Source: Thermincola carboxydiphila (lineage in GTDB: Bacteria > Bacillota > Thermincolia > Thermincolales > UBA2595). Taken from it: 64,000 nt of DNA. The stretch covers positions 116,763-180,762 of the forward strand of contig JAENZJ010000003.1 of assembly GCA_016841325.1 (NCBI GenBank), given 5' to 3'. Below the pieces are notes generated by a model. It was given only the letters and a program-made list of their open reading frames with translations. It did no database searches and was not told the origin of the DNA. The first letter of the stretch is position 1. Every line of letters starts with the position of its first letter. The translations under genes were made by a program, and so were the position numbers. This document shows positions 34,322 to 43,589 of the stretch, in pieces.

Positions 34322-35368
34322 TTAAAGCTTCCAATACCTCTTCTGGATCTTGACAGCCTCATCAATGGGTATCCTCATCACAGGCTTTTCAAACCGGGGT
34401 TCGGTCCCACCCGGTTCGGTAACCTCAACATCGTATTCACCAAAGACATTCACCACTGCTGAGACGGCATGGCCAATCACCCCCAGGTTGTACCCTCCCT
34501 CGAGGGCTGCCACAATTCTGCCGCCAGACTCCAAGTCTGCTATTCGCTTTACTATTTCAGCTATCCGGGCATATCCCCTGATGGTCATTTCCAGGCCCGC
34601 CAGGGGGTCGGCATAATGGGCGTCAAAACCTGCTGAAACCAGGACCAGCTGCGGCTTAAACTGCCGGGCCACCGGTTCCAGGATCTGGGTGAACGCAATG
34701 TACAGACCGCTGTCACCGGTCCACCGGTTCAGGGGCACATTTATATTATAGCCTTCCCCGGCGCCGGAACCTGTCTCAGATGCCCATCCGGTATTGGGGA
34801 AAATCCCCTGCTGGTGGGTGGAAAAGTAAAGGACACTCGGGTTATCATAGAAAGCCTCAGCTGTGCCATTGCCGTGGTGGACATCCCAGTCCACAATAAG
34901 AATCCGCTCTATAGCGTGGGCTTTCATGGCATGCATGGCCCCGATAACAATGTTGTTAAACAGGCAGAACCCCATCGACCTGTCTGCTTTTGCGTGATGG
35001 CCGGGAGGGCGTACCAGGGCAAAGGCCGAATCAACCGCTCCTCCGATTACACTGTCTACAGCGGTAATGACACCTCCGGCAGCCATCAGAGCTGCCTCAT
35101 ATGATTTTCGTGAAACAACTGTATCAGGGTCCAGGCTGCCGCCACCTTCATGGGCAAAACGGGCCACCTTCTCTATATATGAAGGTCCGTGAAACATAGC
35201 CACCTGCTCAACAGAAGCCTTTTGTGGCGCAATCGGAACCATCTTTTCCCTGATCCCGTAATCGTCAAGGGCTTCCAGGATGTATTCCAGGCGGCGGAAA
35301 TTTTCCGGGTGTGACCCTGTATCGTGTTCCAGGTAAATGGGGTCATAGACCAGTCCCACTTTTTTCAT
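34322..35368 (-). CDS. Histone-deacetylase/AcuC family zinc hydrolase
   Basis: A 348-residue enzyme of the arginase/deacetylase fold. Zinc and catalytic residues are visible in RPPGHHAKADRSMGFCLFN, DWDVHHGNGTAEAFYD and SAGFDAHYADPLAGL, with the Gly-rich LEGGYNLG near the C terminus. It should remove acyl groups from lysines, acetoin-related proteins or polyamines; the substrate cannot be read from the sequence. It follows rpe by 6 bases and is the last gene of the long unit from priA. Confidence 0.93.
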   Translation of the reverse strand: MKKVGLVYDPIYLEHDTGSHPENFRRLEYILEALDDYGIREKMVPIAPQKASVEQVAMFHGPSYIEKVARFAHEGGGSLDPDTVVSRKSYEAALMAAGGVITAVDSVIGGAVDSAFALVRPPGHHAKADRSMGFCLFNNIVIGAMHAMKAHAIERILIVDWDVHHGNGTAEAFYDNPSVLYFSTHQQGIFPNTGWASETGSGAGEGYNINVPLNRWTGDSGLYIAFTQILEPVARQFKPQLVLVSAGFDAHYADPLAGLEMTIRGYARIAEIVKRIADLESGGRIVAALEGGYNLGVIGHAVSAVVNVFGEYDVEVTEPGGTEPRFEKPVMRIPIDEAVKIQKRYWKL

Positions 35369-35374
35369 CGATAA

Positions 35375-36034
35375 TCACCTTTCCCCGGCAGCCGTCCGCA
35401 GGTCCCTCACCGCTCTGGCAATGTCACCCGCACCGAAGACCGCTGAACCGGCCACCAGGACATTTGCCCCGGCCTTTACTATCTCCCCGGCATTCCCCGG
35501 GCTGACACCACCGTCAACCTGAATTTCGGTATTCAGGCCAAGGACGGTTATCCGATCTCGTAATGCAGTTATTTTCGGCAGGACCGCAGGGATGAATTTC
35601 TGCCCGCCAAAACCCGGGTTCACGGTCATCAGGAGGACCATGTCCAGTTCCTCCAGCACATATTCCAGCACATGCAGCGGTGTGGCCGGGTTCAGGGCCA
35701 CTGCTGCCCTGATGCCGTAAGATTTGATATTCTGTACCGACCGGTGCAGGTGAGGGCAGGCTTCAGCATGTATACTGATGAGGTCTGCCCCTGCTTTAAC
35801 AAACTGTTCAATATACCTGTCAGGTTCCTCAATCATCAGGTGGACATCAAAAACAAGTCTGCATTTTGGCCGCAGGGCTTCAACAATCAGTGGGCCGATG
35901 GTTATATTGGGCACAAAATGCCCGTCCATCACATCAATATGTAAATACTCAACCCCTGCATTTTCCACCAGCCTCACCTGGTCGGCGAGACAGGCAAAAT
36001 CCGCAGACAGTATTGAAGGCGCCAGTTTTACCAT
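35375..36034 (-). CDS. rpe: Ribulose-phosphate 3-epimerase
   Basis: A 219-residue TIM-barrel enzyme of the pentose phosphate pathway. Motifs: LAPSILSADFACLADQV at the start, HIDVMDGHFVPNIT with the catalytic Asp and metal His, MTVNPGFGGQKFIP near residue 138 and EIQVDGGVSPGN near residue 172. Normal length. It follows rsgA by 35 bases, the usual Firmicute order. Confidence 0.98.
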   Translation of the reverse strand: MVKLAPSILSADFACLADQVRLVENAGVEYLHIDVMDGHFVPNITIGPLIVEALRPKCRLVFDVHLMIEEPDRYIEQFVKAGADLISIHAEACPHLHRSVQNIKSYGIRAAVALNPATPLHVLEYVLEELDMVLLMTVNPGFGGQKFIPAVLPKITALRDRITVLGLNTEIQVDGGVSPGNAGEIVKAGANVLVAGSAVFGAGDIARAVRDLRTAAGER

Positions 36035-36069
36035 TTCACTAATCTCCTCTCCCTGATCACATCTGTCAA

Positions 36070-36945
36070 CTAGTATTTTTTTTCCCGGGATTCCATTTCT
36101 TCCAGGAAAACCAGGTAGTGCTTGTATCTCTCCGGATTTATTTTGCCCTGATGCAGCGCCTCTTTAATCCCACAGTCCGGTTCGGCCCTGTGCAGGCAAC
36201 CGTTAAACCTGCACTCTTCAATATACGGCACGAATTCGGGAAACATTTCACCCAGGTTTTTCCTGTCGATATTAGGCAGATACAAGTTGCTGAACCCCGG
36301 GCTGTCTACCACCAGTGAGCCCGGTTCCAGTTCCAGCAGTTCGGCGTAACGCGTTGTATGCCTCCCGCGGCCAATTTTTCGGCTTACCTGACCGGTTTTC
36401 AGCCCAAACCCCGGGTGGATTGCATTTAACAGTGAAGACTTACCGGATCCTGACGGGCCGGCAAAAACGGTCAGGTGGTCCTTAAGGTAATTCCTCAGTT
36501 CGGTAATTCCCTCTCCGGTTACCACACTGGTGGGGAGCACATGATACCCGGCGTCGGTATATATCTTTGCCGGTGCATCAACAGCATCCCGGCCGACCAG
36601 GTCTGTTTTGTTAAAGCAAATTATCGGAATAAGACCGGCGGCTTCAGCCTGAACCAGCATCCGGTCCAGTAACTCGGTCTGGGGGTCCGGGTCGGCACAG
36701 GCAAATACCATCACCACCTGGTCCACATTGGCAACCTGGGGCCGCTCCAAAACAGTATTCCGGGGCAGGATTTCTTCAATAACCCCGGTTTTTCCGCCCC
36801 CTTCCCTGACCCTGACCCGGTCTCCGGGAAGCACATTTTGTTTTGCCAGCCTGAACTTGCCCCGCAAGCGGCATTCCCAGACCTCTTTATCTATTTCAAC
36901 ATAGTAAAATCCGCTATATGCTCTGACTACAATGCCCTGCAGCAT
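36070..36945 (-). CDS. rsgA: Ribosome-assembly GTPase RsgA
   Basis: A 291-residue circularly permuted GTPase that matures the 30S subunit. An OB-fold domain occupies the first ~70 residues; the G4 motif CFNKTDLVGRD precedes G1, GPSGSGKSSLLNA, and G3, VDSPGFSNL, which is the permuted order. A zinc knuckle follows in CRFNGCLHRAEPDC. AAGGAGG lies before the ATG. It sits between pknB and rpe as in Bacillus. Confidence 0.98.
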   Translation of the reverse strand: MLQGIVVRAYSGFYYVEIDKEVWECRLRGKFRLAKQNVLPGDRVRVREGGGKTGVIEEILPRNTVLERPQVANVDQVVMVFACADPDPQTELLDRMLVQAEAAGLIPIICFNKTDLVGRDAVDAPAKIYTDAGYHVLPTSVVTGEGITELRNYLKDHLTVFAGPSGSGKSSLLNAIHPGFGLKTGQVSRKIGRGRHTTRYAELLELEPGSLVVDSPGFSNLYLPNIDRKNLGEMFPEFVPYIEECRFNGCLHRAEPDCGIKEALHQGKINPERYKHYLVFLEEMESREKKY

Positions 36946-36957
36946 AAAGTCCTCCTT

Positions 36958-38850
36958 CTAATTCACCGGAAGTTCCTCGTACGGCACCTGGAAGTCGTCA
37001 ATATATACCCTGATTGTCCCTTTCTCATAATAAGTCACCAGCTGGGAAAACAGTTCACCCGAGTTAAGTTCTGCCGGTCCAAAGGCCACCCGCTCACCCA
37101 CTACATCTGAAACAACGATTTGCAGCTGGTGTGTCAATCCGTCAGCCGGCATAGTAACCTCTACCCTGACAGTCTTTTCCTCAGGTCCCGGTCCCGTACT
37201 CAGCACTATTTTCACTGGATCGCCCTTCTGGAGTTCGGTCCCCGCCTGGGGATCCTGTCTGACCACATACCCTGACAGGTACTCCCTGCTTTCCTCCTGG
37301 GTAATATCAGAACTCAGCGTTAATTCAGCCTCTTCAAGCCTGGCCCTGGCATCTTTCAGGGAAATACCGGTGATATCAGGAACTTCAACAGGGCTCGGCT
37401 CAGGGCCCTTGCTTATCACCAGTTTAACGGTACTTCCTTTCCTGGCTTCAGTATCTCCTGCCGGGGTCTGTTCAATAACTGTCCCGGTTTCTGCTTCATC
37501 ATCAAATTCCTCAGAAAAACTGACTTCAAAACCGGCATTGGTCACCTCTATCTCTGCTGCTGTCTTTTCTTTGCGAACCACATTGGGTACCGTAATAAAT
37601 TCGGCGCCTTTACTGACCAGTAACTCCACTACGGTATTTTCCTTAACCCTGGTGTCTGCCGGGGGGTCCTGACTGATGACATATCCCGATTCCACTTCAG
37701 GGTCAAATACCATCCTGGTTTTAACATCCAGGTTTTGGGCCCTTAGTTGTTGGTCAGCCTCTTCCCAGGGGATATTCACCACATCAGGCACCACTATCTC
37801 CGGTACATTCAGGAAGTCACTGACCCAGATGTACCCTATCCCTGCCAATAGCCCGAGCAGAGCCACAACCAGGATGGTGGCAACAGGGCGGACCCTTTTC
37901 TTCTTTTTCCGACGCAAAGCCTTGGAGTCATCTTCCTTTTTATCACCTGTGATCACTACCGGTCCGCTCATAACCCGGGTGGCGAATTCATCAGCATCCA
38001 TCACCCTGGTCTCGCCGCCGGCATCTCCATTAATTAGTCTTTTCAGGTCCCTGGCCATATCACCGGCGTTCATGTAACGCATGGTAACATCTTTATGCAT
38101 AGCCTTGAGAATTATCCGCTCCAGTTCAGGTGAAATGCCGGGATTCAGCCTCCCCGGAGGTACCGGTTCCGAGTTAATGTGTTTCAGGGCAACTGCTATG
38201 GGAGTCTCTCCTTCAAAAGGGACCTTTCCGGTCAGCATTTCGTACAGGACTACACCAACAGAATAAATGTCTGATTTGACCCCTGTTGTTTCCCCCTTGG
38301 CCTGTTCGGGAGAAAAATAGTGTACTGACCCCACAATAGTGGAAGAATCAGTAACAGTAACCGAACTCATCATCTGTGCTATGCCAAAGTCAGTGACCTT
38401 AACCCTGCCATTATCCATCACCAGGATGTTGTGAGGTTTCACATCCCGGTGTACAATTCCGTTTTCATGGGCGTCCTGCAGACCGTCACAGATCTGCCTG
38501 GCTATATCCACTGCCTGGTTCACAGGCAGCCTGCCCTGCTCCCTGATGATTTCCTTCAGGTTACGGCCTTCAATGTATTCCATTACTATATAATGGATGT
38601 CATCTTCCTGACCAACATCATATATACTCACAATGTTGGGGTGAGAGAGTTTGGCAACAGCCTGGGCCTCCCTGCGGAAACGGGAAACAAACTCATCATC
38701 ACTGGTAAATTCAGAACGCAGTACCTTAACTGTCACCCGGCGGTTTAACAAAGTGTCCCGCGCTTTGTATACCACCGCCATTCCCCCCCCGCCGAGACGG
38801 GACACTATTTCGTACCTGTTGCCCAGTAAATTTCCAATCACGGCTCTCAC
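36958..38850 (-). CDS. pknB: PASTA-domain Ser/Thr protein kinase
   Basis: A 630-residue membrane kinase. The kinase domain (residues 10-270) has the glycine loop LGGGGMAVVYKA, catalytic HRDVKPHNILV and DFGIAQ. A single membrane helix lies near residue 325 (VATILVVALLGLLAGIGYIW). Three extracellular PASTA repeats follow (starting at VVPDVVN, TVPNVVR and EVPDITG), which bind muropeptides in related kinases. The annotated GTG lacks a good site; a GTG 9 bases inside (38841) has GAGGTG well placed. Partner of the PP2C phosphatase encoded in the same unit. It controls cell-wall growth, dormancy or germination in relatives. Confidence 0.97.
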   Translation of the reverse strand: MRAVIGNLLGNRYEIVSRLGGGGMAVVYKARDTLLNRRVTVKVLRSEFTSDDEFVSRFRREAQAVAKLSHPNIVSIYDVGQEDDIHYIVMEYIEGRNLKEIIREQGRLPVNQAVDIARQICDGLQDAHENGIVHRDVKPHNILVMDNGRVKVTDFGIAQMMSSVTVTDSSTIVGSVHYFSPEQAKGETTGVKSDIYSVGVVLYEMLTGKVPFEGETPIAVALKHINSEPVPPGRLNPGISPELERIILKAMHKDVTMRYMNAGDMARDLKRLINGDAGGETRVMDADEFATRVMSGPVVITGDKKEDDSKALRRKKKKRVRPVATILVVALLGLLAGIGYIWVSDFLNVPEIVVPDVVNIPWEEADQQLRAQNLDVKTRMVFDPEVESGYVISQDPPADTRVKENTVVELLVSKGAEFITVPNVVRKEKTAAEIEVTNAGFEVSFSEEFDDEAETGTVIEQTPAGDTEARKGSTVKLVISKGPEPSPVEVPDITGISLKDARARLEEAELTLSSDITQEESREYLSGYVVRQDPQAGTELQKGDPVKIVLSTGPGPEEKTVRVEVTMPADGLTHQLQIVVSDVVGERVAFGPAELNSGELFSQLVTYYEKGTIRVYIDDFQVPYEELPVN

Positions 38851-38851
38851 C

Positions 38852-40246
38852 TCACTGTCTGATTACCTCTTTCATAATTTCCCTGGCTATGGGAGCAGCC
38901 TCAGTCCCACCGGCGCCGCCATTCTCCACAACAACAGCCACAGCCACCTTTGGGTTTTCCGCCGGGGCAAATCCGATAAACCATGCGTGGGCGCTCCCAT
39001 GCGGGTTTTCAGCTGATCCCGTCTTTCCGGCCACCTGAACCCCCGGAATGGATGCTGCCCTTCCTGTCCCATTGGCCACAGCCGCAACCATGAGGTCCCT
39101 GAGAATACCTGCTGTTTCTGCAGAAACCGGAGTTAAAAACTGCTCTGCTTTGAAGGCCCTGAGGACTCCTCCCCCGGGCCCCCTGACTTCATCAACCAGG
39201 CTTGGTTTCATGCCCCTGCCGTCATTAGCAACTGCAGCGGCTACAACTGCCATGTTTAGCGGGGTTACCAGGAGGCGCCCCTGGCCGATAGCAGTCTCTG
39301 CCAGCTCCAGCTGCGACATCTCTCCCGCTTCCGGAATCCGGCTCATGGCTGTCGCAGTTTCCAAAGGCAGTTCCCTGCCAATTCCAAAACCGTGTGCTGT
39401 ATCTACAAATTTGGCAGCACCCAGTTCCATGCCAAGTAAGGCAAAAACATAATTGCTGGAGCGGGCCATTGCCTCTGCCAGGTTCAGTCTGCCCTTTGCC
39501 AGACTGTCCTCGATACGCCGCCCTTCCACCTCAATATACCCCGGGGCATCAAAGATCCGGTTTGCTGTCTCCGGCTTTTCACCGAGAATTCCTGCTGCTG
39601 TGACGACCTTCATAGTTGACCCCGGGGGATAAAGACCCTGAGCTGCCCGGTTCAGCAGAGGGCTGTCCGGGTCTGCCCGCAGCATTTCCCATTGACTCTC
39701 AATCTGCCCCGGGTCAAAACCTGGTTTGCTGACCATCACCAGGATTCTGCCGGTACCGGGTTCAAGGGCCACAACTGCCCCCTTCCGGCTTCCCAGCATA
39801 TTATAAGCTTTTTTCTGGAGTTCGGCATCCAGGCTGAGCACAATATCATTGCCTGCTTTACCCTTGTCAAGCATCTTCAGGGCCCAGGAACCATCACCAC
39901 CCGGGGTACTGTAAACTCCCAGCAGTTCCCGGTTATAAACAGCTTCCAGCCCCCAGCGGCCCAGTTTTCGGGAGAGATAACCGGTTAGATTTCCTGTAAT
40001 TTCTCCATAAGGATAAATACGCTTACCCGTCTCTTCCGAGATAACTGTTTCAGCCAGTACCCTGTCCCGGCTGTCAATGATTTTCCCCCTGAGTATCTGT
40101 TCCTCAAGAATCTGCAGCCTCCTGTTGCGGGGGTGATTAAGCAGTTCATCACTGCGAAACACCTGCAAATATGTCAAATAAACAATGTTTATAAAAAATG
40201 CTGCCATTATGATTCCGGCAATTATCACGATATTCCGGTTCATCAT
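38852..40246 (-). CDS. Penicillin-binding protein (FtsI/PBP2-like transpeptidase)
   Basis: A 464-residue class B transpeptidase. One N-terminal membrane helix (IVIIAGIIMAAFFINIVYL) is followed by a short pedestal domain and the penicillin-binding domain with the catalytic Ser210 in PPGSTMKV, the SSN triad near residue 265 and the KTG box in GKTGSAENP. It crosslinks peptidoglycan outside the membrane. It lies between ftsW-like and pknB, an arrangement like pbpA-rodA of Actinobacteria and like many Clostridia. Confidence 0.95.
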   Translation of the reverse strand: MMNRNIVIIAGIIMAAFFINIVYLTYLQVFRSDELLNHPRNRRLQILEEQILRGKIIDSRDRVLAETVISEETGKRIYPYGEITGNLTGYLSRKLGRWGLEAVYNRELLGVYSTPGGDGSWALKMLDKGKAGNDIVLSLDAELQKKAYNMLGSRKGAVVALEPGTGRILVMVSKPGFDPGQIESQWEMLRADPDSPLLNRAAQGLYPPGSTMKVVTAAGILGEKPETANRIFDAPGYIEVEGRRIEDSLAKGRLNLAEAMARSSNYVFALLGMELGAAKFVDTAHGFGIGRELPLETATAMSRIPEAGEMSQLELAETAIGQGRLLVTPLNMAVVAAAVANDGRGMKPSLVDEVRGPGGGVLRAFKAEQFLTPVSAETAGILRDLMVAAVANGTGRAASIPGVQVAGKTGSAENPHGSAHAWFIGFAPAENPKVAVAVVVENGGAGGTEAAPIAREIMKEVIRQ

Positions 40247-40264
40247 CAGTTTCAGTCCTTTTTT

Positions 40265-41536
40265 TTATCCTTCAGCCGATATCCTCATCAGCAGTGCCAG
40301 CATTATATAGCTGGAAACCAGGGAACTGCCGCCATAGCTAACAAAAGGAAGGGTCACCCCGGTCAGGGGCAGCAGTTTGGTTACCCCGCCCACAATTACC
40401 AGGGTCTGTACAGCCAGGAGAGATGTCAGCCCTGCAGCCAGCAGTGCCCCAAACCCTGTCTGGGCAGCAAGGGCAATGCGAAAGCCGCGGTATATTATAA
40501 AACAATAAATGATAAGGATTGCAATTGCCCCTACCAGGCCTGTTTCCTCACTCCAGGCCGAAAAAACGAAGTCTGTATGGACAGCCGGAATCAGATTTGG
40601 CTGCCCCAGGCCAATGCCCGTACCAAATGCCCCCCCTGAACCCAGGGCAAACAGAGACTGGATAATCTGGTATCCCCTGCCTTCAATATCGGCCCAGGGA
40701 TTCAGCCATATGGCAACCCTGACCCGGACATGGCTGAACAGGAAATAACAGGCTGTGGCCCCAAGGCCAAAGAGAAAACTCCCGAAGAATACATAGGACC
40801 ACCTTCCTGTTGATATGTAAATCATAACCAGGAAAGTGCCAAAGAAAATCAATGCTGTCCCCAGGTCTTTCTGAAAAATCAGCAGTACCAGGGAAAATCC
40901 CCACATTACCAGGAGCGGGCCTACGTACTGCAGCCCAGGGACGGGAATACCCCATAAGTTCCTGGTCCCCACTGTAAGGACCTCCTTCTTGTCCTCAAGG
41001 TAACTGGCAAGAAAAATAACCAGGATAATCTTAACGATTTCCGAAGGCTGAAACCTGGCCACACCCAGGTCTATCCAGCTTCGGGCGCCTCCGGCCTCCA
41101 CCCCGAACAGGATTGTGCCCAGCAACAGGATAAGGGCTGCAAGTACATAAATGTACTTGTAATCTTCCAGTCTTTTATAGTTTTGGAGCAGCCTGACCGT
41201 TACCAGGAAAGCAGCCAGGCCAACAAATAACCAGACAAACTGGCGCATGGCATAATCCGGCTTCAGCCTTAGTATCATCACCAGTCCGGCTGCACTCAGC
41301 ATAGATGTCAGCGGAAACAGGAACTGGTCACCCCGGAACTTCCATTTCTCCAGTAATAAATGAACAGTTATCAAGCCCAGGCTTACCACCCCGCCAAACA
41401 GGAGGGACTGTTTTATGCCGGCTGCCGCAACGGTCCCGTTACCGGTCCCCAGGAGGCTGAACAGCCCCAGCCAGAAAAACAAAATAACATATATAAAAAG
41501 TGCCCGTTCATGCCCGCGTGTTCCGGAATACATCAT
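40265..41536 (-). CDS. FtsW/RodA/SpoVE-family peptidoglycan polymerase
   Basis: A 423-residue membrane protein with about ten helices. The SEDS-family signature appears as FQPSEIVKIILVIFLASYL near the middle and PFVSYGGSSLVSSYIMLALLMRI at the C terminus. It polymerises lipid II in partnership with the class B PBP encoded next. Which of FtsW, RodA or SpoVE it corresponds to cannot be decided from sequence alone. Confidence 0.95.
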   Translation of the reverse strand: MMYSGTRGHERALFIYVILFFWLGLFSLLGTGNGTVAAAGIKQSLLFGGVVSLGLITVHLLLEKWKFRGDQFLFPLTSMLSAAGLVMILRLKPDYAMRQFVWLFVGLAAFLVTVRLLQNYKRLEDYKYIYVLAALILLLGTILFGVEAGGARSWIDLGVARFQPSEIVKIILVIFLASYLEDKKEVLTVGTRNLWGIPVPGLQYVGPLLVMWGFSLVLLIFQKDLGTALIFFGTFLVMIYISTGRWSYVFFGSFLFGLGATACYFLFSHVRVRVAIWLNPWADIEGRGYQIIQSLFALGSGGAFGTGIGLGQPNLIPAVHTDFVFSAWSEETGLVGAIAILIIYCFIIYRGFRIALAAQTGFGALLAAGLTSLLAVQTLVIVGGVTKLLPLTGVTLPFVSYGGSSLVSSYIMLALLMRISAEG

Positions 41537-41550
41537 AACTAGTCCCCCGG

Positions 41551-42273
41551 CTATTCTGCCTGGTAAAGTACCACTGTAATATTATCATCTCCGCCCCGGT
41601 CCAGGGCCATATCAATAAAATGCCGGGCCCTCTCACCCAGGGTTTCCCCCTCCCCGGCCATCTTCCCTATCTCTTCAAGATTGACCAGATTGGATAATCC
41701 GTCAGTACACAAAAGGATAATGTCACCTTTGATGAGATTTTCCCATACTATATCCACATCCACAGATGCCGCTGTACCAATAGCCCTTGTGAGCACATTC
41801 CTCTGGGGATGGTTTTCAGCCTCCTCTTCTGTCAGGCTGCCACTCATTAGCAGTTCATTGACCAGTGAATGGTCACTGGTCATGAGTTTGATTGCTGAGC
41901 CCCGTACCAGATAGGCCCGGGAATCACCCACATGGGCAATATATATCTTATCACCCCTGATCAGGGCTGCTGTAACGGTTGTCCCCATACCACGGAAGTT
42001 TTCCCTGTCCTTCTGAGCGTATTCATATACAGTAGTATTCGCGTACCTGAACGCCATACGCAGAGCCTCTGCAGGGTCATCCTCCAGGACAGCGCTGTTT
42101 TTGCGCAGGTATTCGGCCATAGCATCCAGAGCCAGTTTGCTGGCCACCTCCCCTGCCTTGTGCCCTCCCATTCCATCAGCCACTGCCAGCAACTGCAGGT
42201 CATCACAGACACAGCAGTTGTCTTCATTATTTTTTCTTACCAGACCGACATGGGACAGCTTACTCCACTTCAT
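41551..42273 (-). CDS. prpC: PP2C-type Ser/Thr protein phosphatase
   Basis: A 240-residue metal-dependent phosphatase (PrpC/Stp). The metal-binding motifs are VRKNNEDN near the start, LAVADGMGGHKAGEVAS, IAHVGDSRAYLVR and CTDGLSNLV, and GGDDNITVVL closes the domain. It reverses phosphorylation by the PASTA kinase encoded three genes downstream. The ATG overlaps the upstream FHA gene by 14 bases. Confidence 0.97.
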   Translation of the reverse strand: MKWSKLSHVGLVRKNNEDNCCVCDDLQLLAVADGMGGHKAGEVASKLALDAMAEYLRKNSAVLEDDPAEALRMAFRYANTTVYEYAQKDRENFRGMGTTVTAALIRGDKIYIAHVGDSRAYLVRGSAIKLMTSDHSLVNELLMSGSLTEEEAENHPQRNVLTRAIGTAASVDVDIVWENLIKGDIILLCTDGLSNLVNLEEIGKMAGEGETLGERARHFIDMALDRGGDDNITVVLYQAE

Positions 42274-42721
42274 ACTCCCACCTCACAAACTTGAAGGTTA
42301 CTCCCGCAATACCTACTGTATCACCATGCACCAGAGGAACGGGCTCACTGACACGTACACCATTAATATATGTTCCATTAATGCTGTTTAAATCCTCCAG
42401 AAAAAAACCGTCATCCTGAAAAATAATTCTGGCATGATTATGAGATGCAAATGAACTTGTCATCTTTATGTTATTATGGCTGCCCCGGCCCAGGTGTGTC
42501 TGCCTTCCGAGGTGGATGACCTCACCCTGTTTCAGGGCCGGGTCATTACTGCTGATAACCACCAGTTCCGCCCCGTTGGAAGCCCGGGAGGTTTCTGCCT
42601 GACCAAAAACCCTGTTTCCCCGGCGCCTCAGGTCGGTCACCATAAAATAGAATACCCTTAATATAAAGAGATAAATGATTGCCAGGGTAATAAATTTAAT
42701 AATCAAAAGAATCGCTTTCAT
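42260..42721 (-). CDS. Small membrane-linked FHA-domain protein (FhaB/FipA-like)
   Basis: A 153-residue protein: an N-terminal membrane helix (ILLIIKFITLAIIYLFILRVFYF), a linker, then an FHA domain with HLGRGSHNNIKM, SFASHNHARI and LNSINGTYINGVRV. FHA domains bind phosphothreonine, so this likely reads signals from the PASTA kinase in the same operon. It resembles FhaB of Actinobacteria in layout. Confidence 0.9.
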   Translation of the reverse strand: MKAILLIIKFITLAIIYLFILRVFYFMVTDLRRRGNRVFGQAETSRASNGAELVVISSNDPALKQGEVIHLGRQTHLGRGSHNNIKMTSSFASHNHARIIFQDDGFFLEDLNSINGTYINGVRVSEPVPLVHGDTVGIAGVTFKFVRWEYEVE

Positions 42722-42724
42722 AAA

Positions 42725-43555
42725 CTACACCAGCCTGAATTCGAGGAATGTTGTCCCCATCCTAATCCGGTCTCCGTCAGCCAGTTTCTTCTTACTGATA
42801 CGGACCCCGTTGACAAAAGTGCCGTTGGTACTCCCCAGATCGGTGATAAAGAAACTTCCGTCCAGGTAGTCTATGGAGGCATGAACCCTGGATATATTGG
42901 CATCATCAAGTGGAATGTCACTAGACCTCCGCCTGCCCATGATAACACCCTGCTCACTAAGAGAGAACTTCCTCAAGTCCCGGGCTCCTTCCTTCTGCAC
43001 CAGTAAAGCCCTGGGGCGTACTGTCACGGCAGCCCTGCCCGTCAGGGTATCCTGGGTCAGCCCGCCTGCAGCCGGTTTATAAAAATTAATCTTGTCAGCA
43101 ATAATAGTCGAATCGGTAACCTGACCCGGCTTCCCGGTGACAATTCCCGGAGGCTCCGGCGGAGTCTTTGGAGATTTTCCCGGCAGTTCTTCGGAAAAAG
43201 CGCTGTGAACAGCTATATTTCCCATCTGCAGACTTTTATCAAGCTCAAAGGTAACCATGATTTCGCCTACAATATTGTAGTCCCTGCTTTGCACTTTTTG
43301 CTGTGCAAATTCCCTTAACTCATCAGCCAGTGCCTGGCGCACAGGGGCAACGGTTTTCCAGTCCTCTTCCCCCAAAAGCACCTTAAATTCATTGGGCACA
43401 TAAACCTTGGAAATACTGACATTTTTATGGTCCCGCATTTCCCTCGTGATGAGCTTAGCAATCTCAGCAGGCTGGATATGATCAGGAAATTTGCTCTTAA
43501 AAAAGCCTTCTATGTATTTTTCTGATATTTTCTCCAGCTTATTAAAGAAACCCAT
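42725..43555 (-). CDS. FhaA-like protein: DUF3662 domain plus FHA domain
   Basis: About 276 residues from the ATG at 43555 (GGAGGTGG lies 4 bases upstream; longer starts run into rlmN). Residues 1-115 form the DUF3662/FhaA N-terminal domain (EKYIEGFFKSKFPDHIQPAEIAK), then a variable Pro-rich linker, then an FHA domain with IMGRRRSSDIPLDDANISR and STNGTFVNGVRI. In Mycobacterium the counterpart is tied to PknB and cell-wall assembly. Cotranscribed with prpC, ftsW-like, pbp and pknB. Confidence 0.9.
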   Translation of the reverse strand: MGFFNKLEKISEKYIEGFFKSKFPDHIQPAEIAKLITREMRDHKNVSISKVYVPNEFKVLLGEEDWKTVAPVRQALADELREFAQQKVQSRDYNIVGEIMVTFELDKSLQMGNIAVHSAFSEELPGKSPKTPPEPPGIVTGKPGQVTDSTIIADKINFYKPAAGGLTQDTLTGRAAVTVRPRALLVQKEGARDLRKFSLSEQGVIMGRRRSSDIPLDDANISRVHASIDYLDGSFFITDLGSTNGTFVNGVRISKKKLADGDRIRMGTTFLEFRLV

Positions 43556-43589
43556 CCGGCCACCTCCATTCTGTAATGACAGCATCGGC